Below are positions 24,681-36,945 of a stretch of 64,000 nt of DNA, piece after piece. The DNA lies in contig CM035352.1 in the NCBI GenBank assembly GCA_020137815.1, positions 7,856,905 to 7,920,904 on the forward strand, read 5' to 3'. The notes under the pieces were generated by a model. It did no database searches. It was not told the DNA's origin and was given only the letters and a program-made list of their open reading frames with translations. The first letter of the stretch is position 1. Each line of letters begins with the position of its first letter. This DNA is from Hormiphora californensis (lineage: Eukaryota > Ctenophora > Tentaculata > Cydippida > Pleurobrachiidae). Both the position numbers and the translations under genes were made by a program.

Positions 24681-25633
24681 CCCAGCATTATGCAGGGTTC
24701 GTGCAGGATTTATATATTATATTGTAAGGGGAGGGAACAGAGATAAAGACCTCCAGGAGGGGATCTGGAGTAGTATCTTAACTCAACCCTTTACTACTGT
24801 ATTGCAAAACAAGACATTCTATAATGGAGCAGGGCAACAGAAGAAGAAGGCTCCCACCCGGGTATGCAACAATTCTTACAGTCGTATCCACTTCCTAAAC
24901 AGGATGATGATGATGGGTTAAAACATCTGGCAAGAATTCGTCCAGGAATATTATTATATTCACATTGCAAGACGAATATATTGCTTCTCAGTTCTCGTGA
25001 TGGGCATGACGGACGTACGTCACTTTCATATGCTAAATCAGGCTATTATTATTACTATCTGATAGTAGTTGTTTGTGTCATAGTACAACAACGCCTAGAT
25101 ATGCTGGTAAGGGTTTATTTTAGCAGTAAACGTAATGATTTTATTGATAAAGGAGCAGTCAGTATCGTCACTCATCCCCAAACCCATGAGTATTATTCAG
25201 GAAAACACGACAAGCAATTCATTGAGCAAGTAAAACGAAATGGAGCCTGGTGCACATCTTACTGTACTCACTCTGCATAGGAAATTTAATTAGGGGCAGT
25301 AAAAAATTTCAAAAATTTCACACCCAAACACAGGTGTGCATGAGAGAAAGTGGGGGAGGGAATATTAGTGTCGCGGCGGTCCAATAACGGCTGCACTAGG
25401 GACCTAAACACGATGGAAGAAGCAGCAGCAGTGGAGCTGCAGAATCAGTCAAGCGAACACTAGCAAGAGAAAAGGACGTTTAATAAATTTACAAGGGCAC
25501 ACCAGAGAGAAAGAGATAGTTAACAACTTTAGCACACGCACAGGCAATTGGAGGGGGGAAGTAACTCCCATTGCCCCCAACTACCGTCACTGTTCCAAGG
25601 CGGTGCACAGGGTGAGAGACACAGTGGCGGGGA

Positions 25634-25635
25634 GA

Positions 25636-25666
<31 letters not shown>

Positions 25667-25673
25667 TGAGAGA

Positions 25674-25723
<50 letters not shown>

Positions 25724-25727
25724 GAGT

Positions 25728-25759
<32 letters not shown>

Positions 25760-25778
25760 CAGAGACAGAGACAGAGAC

Positions 25779-25850
<72 letters not shown>
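25634..25850. repeat. (GA)n microsatellite with GAGACA block
   Basis: GA array with a central run of eight GAGACA hexamers. Confidence 0.95.
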
Positions 25851-25856
<6 letters not shown>

Positions 25857-26439
25857 ACAACCTGAGAAGTAAGATACTACCCATGGTTAATTGCCGGAAC
25901 TGACTGTATACAAAGTTCCACGTTTTAATTTTGATACCGAATTAAAGTGCACTACTTCAGTATCAAACATCTGGAACGAGAGATACAAGCAGGACAGATA
26001 TAATTTTGCTGTCAACTAAAATCAGTTAATAGTTGTTGAGTAAGGGGTTATGTTCAACAATTATAATTGTAGGATAAAGTGAGATATTGCCGGAATGCGA
26101 TAACTGTAATCCCTTCGTCTCCAGAAAACAGGGAAATTGAAAAATTTCCTTGTTTTATAGGTTGCTTTAGGCAATCACAATCCCTCTTTTCCTTGTTTAG
26201 GTTACTTTAGGCCGCACCCTAACAGTATAAGGACACAAAGTTTAGGGATCAGGTCTATTTGGAGGGAGCTACTACCCTTGTCTAGTCTACGTCTCCCCTT
26301 AGTAAGTTTACCCCATGATCCTGGTTCTCCGGTCTCCGGTCTGGAGTATTGCCGGCCCTTCGTCCGGTCCCGATCTAATATAAATCCCGGTGAAGAGAGA
26401 GGGTGAGAGAGATAGGGAGAGGGGGTGAGAGAGATATTA

Positions 26440-26440
26440 T

Positions 26441-26520
<80 letters not shown>
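26440..26520. repeat. (GA)n microsatellite
   Basis: GA run of about 75 bp, flanked by GATAGA units. Confidence 0.95.
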
Positions 26521-26521
<1 letters not shown>

Positions 26522-26801
26522 TAGAGAAATAGATACATCGCGATCTTGACCGGATAAAATGATTTGTCTATTTCTATTATCCATGTTGACGTACACTTTA
26601 TAAAAGGCGTGGGTTCATAATAGCTGAATGCCAATATTATTATTATATCTCTGTACAGAATTAACATGCTGTTTGCACACTTTGCAGCTACCCCTGGTTC
26701 CCCTACTGACTTTGTAACAAGATCTCTACAGTCGCAGTCGTAGTCATAGCAACACGCTCTAATATGTTACCGGCATATTGATGTATCTCCATGGCAACCC
26801 C

Positions 26802-28287
26802 TCAATACCGTGCAGTACGGGGCCTACTGCTGCTATACAAGTCTCTACTTTTCCAAACACTCTCTGTGTAATCCCGCATCTCGCCCCAGTGTTTCTTAGC
26901 TGCTAGTATTTGGTTGTTTTTCCTGGCTTCCTTGTGGAACTGTGAACTCTTCAATTCGTACCATTTTGGTTGGGGACCCCTCAACCGTTCTAACTCCTGA
27001 AAGAGTTAAGAGATTTATTGGTTGTGAGAGGGAATTATAATAGTCTATCTTGAATTGGATGTCAACTCAGGCCCACGAGGCAGTGGAAATGGTGGGAGGA
27101 AGATTTGAGAAGTTAAACACGCGCGCTGGCGCTTTCAACTTTCTCGAACTCTGGTCCTTCGCGCGCTACGTCTACGGTAAGTTACAATTCTCACGCCCCC
27201 TGGTGCACAACAGATGTTGTCCCAAATCACCTGGAGACGGCGCACTTCCAACAATCTCCTCTCCTCCAGTCTCAGGGACTCCAGCCGGAGGGTGTTGATA
27301 TCCTCCCTAAAGGGGGACTCATCCAGGTCTAGAAGGGGTCTCGGGGCACCAGAACTCCAAACTTGGGAATCGAGATCCAGAGTCCTGGGGTTGGGGGGGG
27401 GGGGGGGGTTAGACGACTAGAGACCTGGGGGTATGTGTTAGAGTGTTAGATATCTTAAAGATATGTATCTCATGTACAGCGAGTGGCAATATTAACTTAC
27501 AATCGAGCAGAAGACCGACATCTCTCCAAAGACTCCCTTGTTCGCTCCAGAGACTCTCTCGTTCTTCTCAAATCATCTGCCCGGTCGATGGCCTCCCTCG
27601 TTTTCCTGATCTCTTCAGCAGTCTCCCTCTTCCGTCTCATATCCTCTGCATTATCCAGGATATCGAAATATTCCTCAACCGCTGAGGTATCCTGGATGGG
27701 GGGGGGGGGGGGGGTTAGGGTTAGAGTTAGAATTCTCCCGCTCAAATGAGCATTGAGTTCGAACTAAACTGGCCGGTAAAAAGAATTAAAATAGTCCACA
27801 CTTCTAATGCGAAATAACTTTTTTAACTCTCTTTTTAACACTCTTTTTAACTCTCTTTTTAACTCTCTTCGACACATCAAAAGCGAATGTAGATCAAACG
27901 TGACAAGTTTTGTTTCATAGACCCTTTTGTAGAAATGTGCAATGTATTTTAGGACCCTTTGACATAATTAGACCAATTGCATTGCAGTACAGTGCTCCTT
28001 CCCCCCTATGTAACTCTACATGTATGAAATTAGTGCACTAATCATGTTAATACACAGTACAGAAGTTATATGATTAGCGGAATGAATATATTAATTAATT
28101 AATTAAGTTGCATTACGTGCATGTATGCTCGTCTGCGTAGTGCCCCCAGATGCTCTGTTAGGGCTGTGTCCGACTTGTTGAAGGGGTGATAAAGCCAGGG
28201 TCGGTAGTAATAGGATGAGTAGTAATGGGGTCGGTGGTAGTACGGCCAATAATCCAATGTCCTCATTGTGTCGCTATGATGAGTCAT
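26802..28287 (-). CDS. Uncharacterised coiled-coil protein, 4 exons, 236 aa
   Basis: Exons 28287-28117, 27691-27501, 27384-27231 and 26996-26802 join in one frame (phases 0, 2, 0) with GT-AG borders. The N-terminus is aromatic and basic (YWPYYHRPHYYSSYYYRPW). It is followed by a strongly charged helical segment (RRKRETAEEIRKTREAIDR, RRTRESLERTRESLER) predicted to form a coiled coil. A second charged helix follows (REDINTLRLESLRLEERRL), then a Lys/Trp-containing tail ending TARY. There is no signal peptide or membrane segment, so a cytoplasmic structural role (cytoskeletal or ciliary) is possible but only inferred. I do not recognise the family. Exon 1's donor (CAC then GTAATG) is the weakest junction. 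Confidence 0.75.
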
Positions 28288-28587
28288 CGAGATTAACTGC
28301 TTAGCTCAGATTTTTCCTTGTAATGTTGCTAAAGTAGTAAGGGAAGAAGGGAAAAAATTGTATATTATTGCCTACACGGCCAATCAAATAATGCACAAGA
28401 TCTTAACAACTGAGACCTGAATGAATGAGAAATGCAGGAGCAGAGGAGCTGGATTAACAGAGATATTAACACGAAGCACTGTTTACCACTATGATTCACA
28501 CGAGAGATGCAGAAAGGTAAGTGGCTTCATGCAAAAGCAATTGACTTTACTGAGCACTGGCTGCATGTTAGTAACAAGCGTAGTAGG

Positions 28588-28669
<82 letters not shown>

Positions 28670-29921
28670 GCCCGTGGTGACGTCCAATATCAAGTGCACA
28701 CTGTCCGGTTCGGATACAATGCAGCCTATGACAAGCATTAGGTAACACACGTGTCTTGAGAACTTTCTTGGAAGTGTCCTTTTCATATCAATTAATAATT
28801 GTTAATATCCATCTAATTAATAACCCAGCATGGCTTGATATATTATGTAATAGCGCCTATATCGGGAAGACAATAAGGACCTGCTGCTACCAGGCTGTGC
28901 TGGTGGAGAATTTAGAATTGCACTATATATTATCACCCAATATACCTAGCCAACAATATGTATGTAATTGGCAGAGACAATTATACCCAGACGTTCGCCC
29001 TTTAGCGGCCATAAAAAACTTTGTATTCTCTATTATTATTACTATTATTACTGCCTGTCTGTCAGAATCTGATTGGGATGTTTGTCGGAATCTGTCTGGG
29101 TACCACTCTGGGTAGACCTGGACCCACAGGGACACTTCATTTCTTCGTGATACCCGCTGTCTGGCACCGTAAACCTGTAGTCTTCCCAAACTGAGATGCA
29201 CGCTAAGGAGTCCGACCATCGACACCAGACTGGAACCAGGAAGGCAGGATTCCCTCGCCGCCACATGTCTTATATAATTCCCTGTGTATTTTGCTTTTGT
29301 TTTCGCTCCTCCCTGGCTGGCTTCTTCATACCACAATGATTAGCGCTTTTTATCCCCCTCTGTGTTATATTCATTCCTCTCTTTCCCTCTTCCTGCTCTA
29401 TTCCTTCCTCTCCCTTCCAGCTTCCTGCTCTATTCCTTCTTCTCCCTCTCTCCCCTTCCTGCTACCTATCTCCCTCTCTCAGCCCTATTCCCTCTCTCAG
29501 CGCTATTCCCTCTCTCGCTCTCTTCCCTTCCTGCTCTCTCCCTTCCTGCTCCGTTCCTGCTCTCTTTCCCTCTTCCTGCTCTATTCCTGTCTCCCTGCCT
29601 CTCTCTGTGTTATTTCGGTGGTGGTGGCGCTGGGATTATTTTAAAACGTATCCTTCCAAAGGAGGAGAGTTAAATTATAAACTTCGCTTTTTAATTTAAC
29701 CGCCTCATTTTGATTAGCCCTCCAGAAAATTGTATTGTAGTAGAGGAAACTAGGCACTAGGCAGTCCTTTCATATTATCTATATTATGAACTACCACCCT
29801 CACTCTCAACATAGCTGAAGACGTGAAACATAGTGTTCTCGAAAGCTTCTGTCAATTTTAATTGATTTAGTACCATTATATCGTTGTTTATCTTTTTAAT
29901 ATATCCTCTATATATTTTAGT
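28288..29921. other. Intergenic region between the divergent coiled-coil gene and the GPCR
   Basis: Contains a (CT)n run at 28591-28664, a CT-rich low-complexity stretch at 29350-29620, and otherwise no coding sequence that I can support. It would hold both promoters, since the two genes point away from each other; no motif was identified. An intron acceptor-like tract (ATATATTTTAG) ends at 29920, just before the GPCR start, so a 5' non-coding exon upstream is possible. Confidence 0.5.
28591..28664. repeat. (CT)n microsatellite
   Basis: About 74 bp of uninterrupted CT. Confidence 0.95.
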
Positions 29922-32694
29922 ATGATGGACCCCGCTTTTGGATGTACACTGGGAGTCACTACCACCCTGACTATCACCCTGAACACCCTCTTCTTCCTAC
30001 AACTCCGCTCCAAACGCACCCCTACAGCCCTCCTCCACCGCTCAGTGGCCCTCTCTGACATGCTCCTCGGACTAGTTTCACTCCTCTCCGCAGCATCATT
30101 CTTTATCGACAGGACCTTCTCAAGTATATCCTGGCTGTGTCCAATCTTGGCAGCGGGTACTGAGATACTCCCCTCTACAACTCTCTACTCCCTACTATTC
30201 ATCCTGTCTACTAAATGTATTATAATCTATTTCCCACTCCGATCTCGTCATCTCATTACCCATCGGAATGTCTTAATTCCTCTCCTTATTCTCTGGATAC
30301 CCAGGTGTCTGTACGTGGTGACTAGAGTTCTGGTATTCGGATCGGACTACTGGCCCGATATTGGAACCTGCCTGGCGGGACACTTCTTTCTCTGTTACAA
30401 TTTTGTCTGGGTCCTTGGGGTTGCCACATTCCTTCCCCTTCTCCTGATCATCCTGGTAACAGGACTAATAGGTGTAAAGGTGAAGAAGCGACAGACAGAC
30501 AGACAGATCCTGATGAGTGAGGTTAAGAAGGCGGTTGAGAGGAGCAAGAGGGACAGGGATAAGAACTTTGTAGCACGGGTTCACAACCCACTGTACTCCG
30601 GATCTGATCCGGTTATCCTGCAGTGTTCCACTGAAAATTCATCAACTTCCCGTGTTCCGGTTGGTGGTAAACGACAGCAGCGAAGGGTTAGAGCTCACAG
30701 TGTAGCCTATACCGGACCTATAAACGGTCTATCCCCGATCTATGCGGCCACCCCCGCCCTTAGAGCCACCTCATCCCTCAGATCACTAAGGGACGAAGAA
30801 CAGAGTCTTCCTAACGTGAACCCTGGGATGGTAAAGAGGCTGAAAAGACTCAAGAGTGTGGACAGTACACACAGTTCACACAGTACAGTGGATAGTATCC
30901 AGGAAGAACCGTGTATAATGACGGATTCTGAGGAGAGTCTGATTCCATCCAATCCCCGACCTAACAAACTCAAGGACTATCTTTCAAAGAAGCACAGTTT
31001 GGTGAGTATAGCCAGTATTGCATCACGCCGGCCCTCCCGACACTCAACCATCAACTCGCCCATATCCCGTTGGAAGAGGGTGTTTGAGGCAACTCGGAAC
31101 AGTCCAAAGAAGGACGCCCGTCGAGCTACCGTCACTGTGGTTCGCTGTGAGCCCGGTAGTATGACGGTAGAGCTAGCTGAAAAGCAGCGGAGGTTTAGCA
31201 TGAACGAGACTTCTGTTAGGAAGCACGGCGGAGAGATGGAAGGGTATGGTAACAGCTATTAGAACACTACAACCTGCACCTGAAGTTGTCCTCCAGGTGC
31301 CGGAGATAATGATCCAGGTCGATGAGGCAGAAGAGAAGAGAGTCTCCATTACTTCTACAACGCGGGTCAGGGGGCCAGTTGGACAGGTTGTGGTGAGAGA
31401 GATTGCAGCTGTGAACCGGCTAAATGTTAACTGGACCCCTCCAAAGTCCCTGATGACTGCTCCCTGCAAGGTGGTGGAGCTGAAGGTCCCGAAGGCACGG
31501 GTTATGGTGAAACAAGTGGAGGTGGAGAAGAAAACAACGAAAGAGGAGGTGGAAAAGAAAGTGACACCTCCTGAGAACAAGGATCCATTAGGGAACATGC
31601 CGACGGGGAGGTTTAGAAGAACTGCGAATGGGGTTCCTCCTGTGAAACCCAAACTACTCCGCACTTCAAGTAGATCCTCTGTTCCAGGGGCCCAGAGAGT
31701 GGTGACCCGCCGGGTGGGCCGGGTACACGGTCAGGGAAGAAGTCCATTACAGACACAAGTCAGTGCCCCGGCAGCTTCTTCACACCCTACTTCACCTCCT
31801 AAACAGAGGAGACAAGGTGTGATTGCGTGTCCTAATGCTCCCCAACCTACTATCGCTCCAGAGCTACCCTCCTCAACTCCATCACCCCATCTGTTGGACG
31901 TTATTGCACTGAAGTATCACCGAGGGGATGGAGAGGTGAAATCGCTGAGTTGCTACGATTTGGCGTATGAGACAGAAACTGAACGGGATATCGAGGCTGC
32001 ACAACAGTTTCTCAACAACTATAAAAACAAGTTCCAGCCCCACATCATTCCAATGTGGACTAAAAGGGGGGATAATACAGTGGTGCATAAAGCACGGAAA
32101 CCCATCAAACTACCCCGGGCATTTCGTGTTGTTGAGGACGGGGGAGGGGGGTTTGATCCGATATACCGGACAATTAACAATGGCCCGGTGTTTGTTATAA
32201 AAAACAAGGAACCTCGATCAGACATTGTAGAGGACAAGAAGGCAACCATGAGGAGATCACTCTCCCAGCCGACTGTACGGCGAGACTTTGTACTACTGGG
32301 TGAAAACCTGGGCGGTGGTTTCATCGACAGGAAATTGAGTAGGTCTCTACAAAAGAAAATGGAGCTCAGGACAGCTAGTGCTAAGAGTAACCAGAGTGTG
32401 TATTGTCTGGTGATCAGTCTGATGGTAGCACTTGTATCTGTGTTATGCTATGGCCCCATGTTCCTAGTGTGGTTGTTACACGTGGTTAACAGACACTCAG
32501 ATCTCCAGATATCTCACATGGTGGAGGGGTTAACTCGAACATTACCAATTACTGGACCTCTCTTTTTTGTTGTCCTGCCAGTGCTTCATGGCGGGTTTAA
32601 CCCACTAATTTTCATTCTCATGGGGTGTAAGAGACTCAAACTCAGCAGTATAAGAAGTTCCGCTAGAAAGCTAAGAAAAAGACGTTCAATGTAG
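29922..32694 (+). CDS. Rhodopsin-class GPCR with ~635-aa third intracellular loop; reading frame broken once
   Basis: Two overlapping frames form one receptor. 29922-31262 (446 codons) has TM1 (about residues 8-30), TM2 (ALSDMLLGLVSL), TM3 after the SWLC disulfide cysteine, TM4 and TM5 (to about 190), then loop. 31246-32694 (482 codons) continues the loop and has TM6 (VLCYGPMFLVW, the CWxP position) at about 384-408 and TM7 (GGFNPLIFILMG, the NPxxY position) at about 432-456. The DRY position reads TKC, so the conserved arginine is absent. The loop is rich in Ser and basic residues. The frame must change between about 31203 and 31262; an assembly indel, a real mutation or an unrecognised tiny intron could explain it. 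There is no other intron. Ligand unknown. Confidence 0.82.
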
Positions 32695-34069
32695 GTCTCA
32701 GGATCTTGTGCACGTGTGATGTTTTAGAGTGTGAGTGTGATATTTATGAGATCTGATTCAAGTACTTGTCTTAACATGCATAAAATTAGTAGTATAGTGT
32801 TTGTGCGTTGTGTGCCAGACCGAATAACAGCAAAACAAAAGGGCAACTATTAGTATTCATCTATCTTTCTCTCTATCTTTCTCTTTCCCTCTCTTCCCTC
32901 TTTCCCTCCCTCTCTATCTTTCCCTCTATCTCTTTCTCTCCCTCTCCCTCTATCTCTTCCTCTCTCCCTCTCTCTCTCCCTCTCTTTACTCTTTCCCTCT
33001 CTCTCTCCCTCTATCTCTTTCTCTCTTCCTCTCTCTGTGTAAATGGGCGGCAGCGGACAAAACACAGACAACAACAACGATAATGACCTCAGATTTCCGG
33101 CTTCCATTTTCGGATAAGTGGAGAGGTTGTGTGAACCACCGGGAGTTCTCTGACATCTCCGCCCACTCTGATCTACTCACTGGCTGCTCCTCGTTATCAT
33201 CTTCACCCTCGTCGTCATCAGGAAACTCTAGTGTCACCTGGATCAAGAATGGAATGGAATGTTAGGTACTATTACTCTACTACTACAGAGTGGATAATAT
33301 CAGATATTGTAGACAGTAGTAGCAACGGATGTAATGAGATAATAGCTCCAACTACTACTGAATATAGGCTCTTACCTTGGCGTGCGGGAAAAGAGTTTCA
33401 TCGGCCATATCTGGCTCTCTCTCTCTATCGCTAATCGGTTCTAGAAATTACTGCTACTGCAGAAGATAAAAGTTCATCATCTTGGTAGTTCGGTGGTAAT
33501 TTTATAAAATAATCGTAATTACAAATCTTAGGCATATGATAGTGATTCAATGTGGAGTTACTAAGAACAGAAAAAGAGTTTTCAAACATAGCGGACGCCG
33601 ACCTTTGTGCCCCATGATTGAATTTTGGGATCACTGCCCGTGCCCCGTAACGAGGGGTGTCAGCCCAAGAGCACCGTACATATTTAAGAGTATCAAAATA
33701 GGGTACCACAAAACGTTATCCGCTTGTCCAAATGTTTTTAACTCGAATTTCGAACGACCTTCAAACTAATTCTCTTTAATCAATATCATTTTAGGTGATA
33801 ATTGATCATTGAAATCATACCAAGATCGTTCTAACGCCAATGAGGGTGATACCGTGAACAACATTGGTGAAAAACGGCGTTTTTCACCAATTCAAAACGG
33901 TGAAAAACGGTGAAAAACTTACGGTGAAAAAACGGTGAAAAGCAGCAAAAAAGGCACCAACTTTTTTTTAATTTTTTTTTGTTTTTTTTTAATTCACTAA
34001 CCCCAACACCGATTGGCATCACTTTCCGACAGCCGAAGAGAAGCTGCCGAAGAGAGAAAGGGGGTAACC
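32695..34069. other. Intergenic/low-complexity region downstream of the GPCR
   Basis: Holds a CT-rich tract (32860-33035), one possible minus-strand exon (33112-33238), unannotatable AT-rich sequence, and a run of short direct and inverted ACGGTGAAAA repeats at 33851-33948 ahead of the truncated LINE. Confidence 0.5.
33112..33238 (-). CDS. Possible isolated exon, acidic peptide
   Basis: On the minus strand an acceptor-like CATTCTTGATCCAG at 33239 precedes a charged open frame (VTLEFPDDDEGEDDNEEQPV, then SRSEWAEMSENSRWFTQPLH) with coding-like composition. No convincing donor or partner exon was found, so it may be chance or a fragment. Confidence 0.25.
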
Positions 34070-35201
34070 GTATGAAGAGTTAATCGCGATGAGTCTCATT
34101 CGGAGCCTGTACATGTTAAGAGCGGAGTTCCCCAAGGGTCAGTTTTGGGACCGATGCTCTTTTTAATATATCTGAATGATATCACAACGGTTGTGTCAGG
34201 AAGTACACTGCGGTGCTTTGCAGATGACACACGAATCATGAAGAGTATTGGAGGAGAAATGGATATGAAAATACTCCAACGGGACCTGGATTCGGTTACC
34301 GAGTGGTCACTGAGAAATAACATGAAACTGCATACGGATAAGTTTGAATTCCTACTGCATGGCGTTTCACGTGACCATCTCATGCACCATCTCCCTTTTA
34401 CTGCTGATATCTTGAGCTACAGCACTTCAGCAGGGCTGCTGAAACCTATGTCCTCGGTTAAGGATTTGGGCGTGCTTGTTCATTCTGATCTAACCTGGTC
34501 CGGTCACATCGCTACCATCGCCGAAAACGCTAAGAGGAAAGCAGCATGGGTGTTTAGTGTGTTCAGGACCAGGGATAGAGGGGTTATGGTAACCCTCTAC
34601 AAGAGCATGGTAAGAAGCCTGCTGGAATACTGCTGCCCTCTTTGGAATCCTACCAAGATCCAGGATATCCAGGTTTTAGAGGGGGTGCAACGCTCCTTCA
34701 CCAGACGGATCTCTGAGTGCAAGGGGATGGATTACTGGCAGAGACTGCAATACCTGGGCCTTAGCTCCCTGCAGCGCAGGAGAGAGAGATACTCCATTCT
34801 CCACATGTGGAAGATCATGCACGGCCTAGTCTCCAATGACCTCAAAATAAGGTTCACAACTGGAGGCCGACTTGGAGTTCGAGCGGTGGTTCCCAAATTA
34901 ACCAAACTGTCCACTATGGCCAAACAGACAGCATATGACGGATCCTTTGCTGTTATGGGACCACGACTATGGAACTGTTTACCTGCAAAACTTAATCAAA
35001 TTGACGAGTTCCAGGTATTCAAAGTTCAGCTGTCAAGATACCTGACGTCGTTTTCGGACTGTCCCCCAGTTACGGGATATGTACGAAGCTCCAGGAACTC
35101 TATACTAGACATGAGACTGAACGACGGGGAGTTGCAAGCAAGCGATACCCCGGTCGGAGTGTAAACGGCGGCGAATCATCAGAAGTAACCAGAAGTAAGT
35201 A
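34070..35201 (+). mobile_element. LINE family A copy 2, 5'-truncated
   Basis: A 5'-truncated insertion beginning inside the RT domain just before SGVPQGSVLGPMLF and running through the catalytic FADD box (RCFADDTRIMKS) to a stop at 35164. Upstream of the first methionine at 34145 the frame is open and homologous. The protein aligns with copy 1 over its whole length (for example WVFSVFRTRDRG against WALSVFRARDKT, and LQRRRERYSI in both), so both belong to one family, with clear divergence. The 3' tail AGAAGTAACCAGAAGTAAGT matches copy 1 and marks the end at about 35201. Confidence 0.9.
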
Positions 35202-35430
35202 ACATAAGGAACCATAATAAAGTTCAAGAGCCTCCAAGAGCACCCAAGAGCGCACCCGATCGAAGAGAGACCACACCTGAGAGCGCACCACACCCAAAAG
35301 AGGCCACATCCAAGAGCTCACCACCTCCAGAAGACACCACTTCGAGAGCGCACCACATCAAAGAGAGCTCCCCATCCAGAAGATACCACGCGCAGGGGAC
35401 ACCACGCGCAGAAGAGACCAGCGCGGCGTT
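35202..35430 (+). repeat. Fragment matching the 5' region of LINE family B, with degenerate ~20-bp repeats
   Basis: AAGGAACCATAATAAAGTTC then AAGAGC... is collinear with the 5' part of the minus-strand LINE at 41420-41600, including AGAGAGCTCCCCATCCAGAA then GATACC and CACGCGCAGAA. It consists of repeated AAGAGCGCACCACATC-like units. Orientation is opposite to the full element. It starts exactly where LINE family A copy 2 ends. Confidence 0.8.
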
Positions 35431-36945
35431 GTATTTGCGCGTGCGGTCTCTTAAGTTTAAAGTTTAAGTTTAAGTTTACGCACAATTTATCACAAAGTCA
35501 CACAATTAATATATAACTTCGTCCCGCTCTTACACCATACACTAATAAAGTGATACAAGGCTGAGAGGTGAAAATATACAGTTCACATCAGCGGTTTCCT
35601 AAAGCGGTTTAAACAATACTTAGAGACAGTGATACACATCCTAGTAGCATTAGATGCACAAAATACGAGGAACAAGGGGTTATAGAAAACAAGGTAACGA
35701 ACTAACAAAACAAGCAGACAAACATAAAAACAGATTAAACAGAATACACAAAGTCACAGACACAACATCAGCAGTCAATACAAAACGGTTAATACAAAAA
35801 CATACTAACACACGTACAAACACATTCACAGACAAACAGACAATCACAAACACATACACACAGATTCGGTAATAAATAAATAATAAATTAGCTGTCCTTC
35901 AAACACACACTCACTGAAGAGTCCTTGACAAGTTTTTTATCGAGAAAAACGTATTGAGAAAAACGGTATCCTTGACAAGTTTTTTATCGAGAAAAACGTA
36001 TTGAGAAAAACGGTGTGTATGGTCTTCTTTCTTCATTCTTCGGCATAAAACTCAGCCAGTCTGGAACCTCAGCTACTCAAACTCTGCTAAACAACTCAGA
36101 GGCCAGAAAATGTTAACAATTTACACAAAATGCACACTTGAAAATATTAACTCATTGACTCAGTCATAGGTGGTCCCTCTACTAAGTCTCAGGTAGATGT
36201 AGGAAGGAATGGTGTAGAAAGTAGGAAGGGATGTAGGAAGGAATATAGGAAGGAATGGTGCAGAGTAGAGACAGTAGGTCAGGTGGGATGTAAGGAAGCT
36301 GGAGAGAGGGTCTGGAAGAAGAGACAGCACCTAGGACACGGGAAACCCAGGAACGAACCAGGTAAGGACAGGGAGGCAGACTATTTAGTTCCATGGAACT
36401 GCAGGAAGAAATGATGTAGGATTGAGAAAGCAGGTCATAGGTGGGATATAGGGGAGCTGTAGTGTGGGTCTGGAAATAGGGCGTGGTGGCAATGGTAGCG
36501 AGAGACAGCAGACAGGACACGAGAACATATGTACGAACCAGGTAAGGACAGGGAGGCAGACTATTTAGTTCCAGGAAGGAATGATGTAGGATTTAGACAG
36601 CAGGTCATAGGTGGGATATAAGGGAGCTGGAGTGTGGGTCTGGAAGTAGGGTAGTGGTGGCAGTGATAGCGAGAGACAGCAGACAGGACACGGGAACCCA
36701 GGAACGAACCAGGTAAGGCCAAGGGAGGGATCTATTTCCCAAAAGTTGTGAAACAGGATCAGATTTAGAACCGCATGCAAGGAGTATTATAGGCAGGGAA
36801 TAATGAGGCGTTTATGTGCGGAGCTGGAGCCTGGGGGAAAACAACAGATTTACTGTGAAGTTAACTGGACTGGGTGCCCAGGAAATGATGCAGGTAGATT
36901 TGTGCCGGGAAGATGGTGCGGTACTGATATAATGCCGAGTGAGGT
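35431..36945. other. Non-coding stretch between LINEs: short duplications and a ~175-bp tandem repeat
   Basis: 35460-35480 has TTTAAGTTTAAGTTTA. 35928-36015 holds two copies of a ~45-bp unit (CCTTGACAAGTTTTTTATCG then AGAAAAACGTATTGAG). 36180-36770 holds about three copies of a ~175-bp unit containing AACGAACCAGGTAAGGACAG. No gene was supported; the open frames are biased by repeats. Confidence 0.6.
36180..36770. repeat. ~175-bp tandem repeat, about 3 copies
   Basis: Units begin near 36354, 36533 and 36703 (marked by GAACCAGGTAAGG), with spacing of 179 and 170 bp. They share GCAGGTCATAGGTGGGATAT and GCGAGAGACAGCAGACAGGA. Each unit carries a strong + strand donor-like CAG/GTAAGGAC. It lies just beyond the 3' end of LINE family B. 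Confidence 0.8.

Larger units (their letters stand above)
22072..26801. other. Intergenic region, microsatellite-rich, no supported gene
   Basis: This stretch separates the LE gene's start from the minus-strand coiled-coil gene. It holds GA/CT arrays and a perfect 14-bp-stem hairpin at 23517-23555, and otherwise unremarkable sequence. An open frame of 138 codons at 24864-25280 has no recognisable domain and is not called. The LE-gene promoter should lie just above 22071, but no core promoter motif was recognised. Confidence 0.6.

Noticed and set aside
24169-24727. Ser/Leu-rich and Arg/Glu-rich frames over CT/GA arrays, also at 25489-25884, 26375-26667, 28421-28786 and 57712-58442
   Set aside because: Microsatellite translation; no unique sequence supports a protein.
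24864-25280. 138-codon + strand frame
   Set aside because: No domain, no splice context and unusual Tyr run; consistent with chance.
29291-29673. Leu/Ser/Pro-rich frames with apparent hydrophobic segments
   Set aside because: CT-rich low-complexity sequence; not coding-like outside the repeats.
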